From contig JASLDK010000259.1 of NCBI GenBank assembly GCA_030145945.1, forward strand, positions 1 to 9,703: a stretch of DNA of 9,703 nucleotides, read 5' to 3'. Source of the DNA: Nocardioides sp. (GTDB lineage Bacteria; Actinomycetota; Actinomycetes; Propionibacteriales; Nocardioidaceae). This document shows, in pieces, positions 8,128-9,703 of this stretch (its first letter is position 1; every line of letters begins with the position of its first letter). The notes under the pieces are model-generated. The model saw only the letters and a list, made by a program, of their open reading frames with translations. It made no database searches and had not been told where the DNA came from. Made by a program: the position numbers and the translations under genes.

Positions 8128-8756
8128 CAGCAGTCGGGCTGGCGGGCTGCGCCACCGACGCACAGTCGGCCGACCCGGCGCGCGGAGCGGCCACGGGGAT
8201 GCCCTCGCCGCAGTCGAGTCCGCCCTCGGTTCCGGTCTCGGAAACGACCCTCACGCCGCCGAATGCGTCGACGGACGGCCCGACGGAAGCCTCAACATCA
8301 CCGGTGATCGTCTCCCCCGCCGCCCGAAGGACTGCTCGCCGGTTCGTCCGATTCGCACGCGGCCTCCACAGTCTCGGCGGCGTTCCGTTTGCCGAGCAGG
8401 TCGCTCTCGGTCTGGGACCGACCATCCTGACCACCGTCCGCCGAGGTGATCTCGCGAATCCGCGTGTATGGGACCTGACGATGGAGGGCTACGCCGGCAG
8501 GTCAGGGGCCCTGAACCCGTTCGTCGCTCTCCGCAAGTACGGTCGACAAGGTGTGCCGGCCGTGATCTCGACCGGCAACCATGACCATTGCGCGTCGCCG
8601 CCACTGCCCGTGCCGGCAGAGGTCACGAAGGATCTCCAGGTCGTGATCCAGCCTTCGTGGGACGTGATCGACTCCTGCCTCGAGTGGTTCAGCGTCGACC
8701 TGTTCGTTCGCAAGGGTCTGATCGTCGCGGTCACGCTGTCCCTGTTCGAACCGTAG
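8088..8756 (+). CDS. Putative secreted lipoprotein of unknown function
   Basis: I do not recognise a known domain. The 222-residue product begins with a short lipoprotein signal (hydrophobic 5-20, lipobox LAGC with Cys21), then a Ser/Thr/Pro/Ala-rich linker to about residue 76, typical of a tether to the outer face of the membrane, and a compact domain of roughly 145 residues. That domain has two cysteines (Cys168 in GNHDHC, Cys197 in DSCLEW) that could form a disulfide outside the cell, and a hydrophobic C-terminal strand LIVAVTLSLF (211-220). GTG at 8088 is supported by GAGGAG five bases upstream and by the signal peptide. The start lies inside the 3' end of the TPR gene, so the two are probably co-transcribed. 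It ends 34 bases from the convergent Rieske gene. Confidence 0.75.
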   Translation: MVDLRAFGLACALTAVGLAGCATDAQSADPARGAATGMPSPQSSPPSVPVSETTLTPPNASTDGPTEASTSPVIVSPAARRTARRFVRFARGLHSLGGVPFAEQVALGLGPTILTTVRRGDLANPRVWDLTMEGYAGRSGALNPFVALRKYGRQGVPAVISTGNHDHCASPPLPVPAEVTKDLQVVIQPSWDVIDSCLEWFSVDLFVRKGLIVAVTLSLFEP

Positions 8757-8790
8757 GAGCCGCTCAACCCGGTTGCAGGCCGTGCCCGGT
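8757..8790. other. Short convergent intergenic spacer without a clear terminator
   Basis: Thirty-four bases separate the lipoprotein stop from the end of the opposing Rieske gene. The only symmetry seen is CAACCCGGTTG (8765-8775), whose loop is too small for a hairpin, and a distant pairing of GAACCG (8748-8753) with CGGTTC (8787-8792) across 33 bases. No T-run follows on either strand, so an intrinsic terminator cannot be claimed. Confidence 0.5.
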
Positions 8791-9234
8791 TCAGGCGGCG
8801 AGGATCTTGTCGCCTTCGGTCGTGATCGCGACCTCGGCGAGAGCCGACGGAGCCGGCCCGCCCTCGACCTGGCCGGTGCTCGCCGAGTAGGACGAGCCGT
8901 GGTGCGCGCACAGGATCTTGCCGCCCTCGACCGACGTCACGGTCTGCTGCTGGTGCGTGCAGACGGCGGTGAACGCCTTGAAGGTGCCGGCGGTGGGCTG
9001 GGTGATGACGATCCGCTGGTCGCTGAGGATCAGGCCCCCGCCGACCGGGATCTCGGACGTCTTCGCCAACTCGGCGCCGGCCTTGGGTGCGGTGCTGGCG
9101 GAGGACCCGCCGCCGCCACTTCCGCCGCCGCATCCGGCAAGGGCTGCTGCAACACCGAGGGCACCGAGCCCGGAGAACACGATTCGACGGCTGGCGCGGA
9201 TCTCGCCGAGACCACTGATGCTGGACTGACTCAT
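8791..9234 (-). CDS. Rieske [2Fe-2S] lipoprotein with Tat-type signal, lacking the disulfide cysteines
   Basis: Small extracytoplasmic iron-sulfur protein, 147 residues, probably an electron carrier; the partner is unknown. The N-terminus has a twin-arginine segment SRRIVF (15-20), a hydrophobic stretch and a lipobox LAGC (Cys35), so folded export by Tat followed by lipid anchoring is likely. A Gly/Ser linker (36-50) leads into the Rieske fold. Cluster ligands are Cys92 and His94 (CTH) and Cys109 and His112 (CAHHGS). The two cysteines that form a disulfide in bc1-type Rieske proteins are absent: QGC has become QQQ and the CxCH position holds CAHH. ATG at 9232-9234 overlaps the stop of the upstream Rieske gene as ATGA, so the two are an operon. 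It is a paralogue of that neighbour, sharing TQPTAGTFKAF. Confidence 0.9.
   Translation of the reverse strand: MSQSSISGLGEIRASRRIVFSGLGALGVAAALAGCGGGSGGGGSSASTAPKAGAELAKTSEIPVGGGLILSDQRIVITQPTAGTFKAFTAVCTHQQQTVTSVEGGKILCAHHGSSYSASTGQVEGGPAPSALAEVAITTEGDKILAA
8951..9011. repeat. Paralogous block shared with 9391-9451 (Rieske gene duplication)
   Basis: By eye about 50 of 61 bases match the block 440 bases to the right, including an uninterrupted GAACGCCTTGAA. The block encodes the TQPTAGTFKAF-to-CTHQ segment of both Rieske proteins. It reflects an old tandem duplication of the gene, not a recent exact repeat. Confidence 0.75.
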
Positions 9235-9703
9235 GACTTCTGCACCTGTCCGTCGGCCACCTGGACCGACACCTCGGGGAGCGGGCTGGACGCCGGGCCG
9301 CTGTCGGGCGACCCGTCGCTGATCGAGAACGTGCTGTGGTGGCAGTCGCAGACGATCTTGCCGTCAGCCACCGAGGCGACCAGGCAGCCCTGGTGGGTGC
9401 AGATCGCGCTGAACGCCTTGAACGTCCCTGCCGTCGGTTGGGTGACGACGAGCTCATCGGCCTTGAGGATCACTCCCCCGCCGACCGGTACGTCGCTCGC
9501 CGCGACCAGGCCACCCGCTGCGGGCGGAGTCGTGGGCGGTGTCGTACCGCCTGGAGCGGTCACCGTGGCGGATGGTGCAACGGGAGGCGGGGCAGGCGCC
9601 GGTGTCGTCGTACGACCGACGGGGTCGCTCGCGGTCCCGCTGTCGTCGCCGCACGCGGCAAGGACCGGAGTGATGACGCCGAGAGTGGCGCCACCCGTCA
9701 GGG
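9231..9703 (-). CDS. Rieske [2Fe-2S] lipoprotein, 5' end beyond the window
   Basis: Second Rieske protein, 156 residues visible. An internal GTG at 9561-9563 could be mistaken for the start, but the frame is open to the right edge and its translation gives the end of a lipoprotein signal, TLGVITPVLAAC, with the lipid-bearing Cys encoded near 9653, followed by GDDSG and a Pro/Thr/Ala-rich linker. The true start, presumably with a twin-arginine motif as in the neighbour, is outside the window. The Rieske domain has CTHQGC and, 14 residues after CTH, CDCHHSTF: both cluster pairs (Cys/His) and both disulfide cysteines are present, as in bc1-type proteins, but the usual CxCHGS glycine is His. It overlaps the downstream paralogue by ATGA. 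Likely an exported electron-transfer protein; the partner is unknown. Confidence 0.9.
   Translation of the reverse strand, partial: LTGGATLGVITPVLAACGDDSGTASDPVGRTTTPAPAPPPVAPSATVTAPGGTTPPTTPPAAGGLVAASDVPVGGGVILKADELVVTQPTAGTFKAFSAICTHQGCLVASVADGKIVCDCHHSTFSISDGSPDSGPASSPLPEVSVQVADGQVQKS

Noticed and set aside
8489..9457. A 322-codon minus-strand frame through the Rieske genes and lipoprotein
   Set aside because: It is out of frame with two proteins carrying intact Rieske motifs and runs antisense into the lipoprotein gene; translation is Arg/Ser-rich and featureless.

Overview
The window comes from the chromosome of a high-GC actinobacterium. The gene order uvrC-rapZ-yvcK-whiA-gap-pgk is the conserved actinobacterial arrangement, WhiA has the typical actinobacterial sequence, and GTG starts and GC-rich third positions are common throughout. 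The protein sequences look most like Nocardioides or a related Propionibacteriales genus, but that placement is my impression from memory and was not tested by a search.

Layout. (1) Positions 1-6704, all on the minus strand and therefore read from right to left: uvrC (nucleotide excision repair), rapZ/yvcJ-like ATPase, yvcK/CofD-like protein, whiA, gap and the 5' part of pgk. uvrC/rapZ overlap by ATGA and rapZ/yvcK by GTGA, so translation is probably coupled. A 56-base spacer precedes whiA, a 108-base spacer with a possible promoter precedes gap, and 38 bases precede pgk. This joins DNA repair, cell-envelope/central-carbon regulators, a sporulation/division regulator homologue and lower glycolysis. 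(2) Positions 6705-6768: a short divergent promoter region. (3) Positions 6769-8756, plus strand: a TPR protein of the TTC38 type, overlapped at its 3' end by a small secreted lipoprotein gene of unknown function. (4) Positions 8791-9703, minus strand: two tandem, clearly paralogous Rieske [2Fe-2S] lipoproteins with an ATGA overlap. The upstream one runs off the right edge.

No RNA genes, mobile elements, CRISPR arrays or non-coding stretches over 300 bases were seen. Most of the window is ordinary core chromosome. The points that deserve a second look are an apparent one-base frameshift in pgk at the extreme left edge, the divergence of the two Rieske paralogues at the disulfide cysteines, and two inverted repeats placed at candidate promoters (uvrC and gap). 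I did not find convincing evidence of a new multi-gene system.
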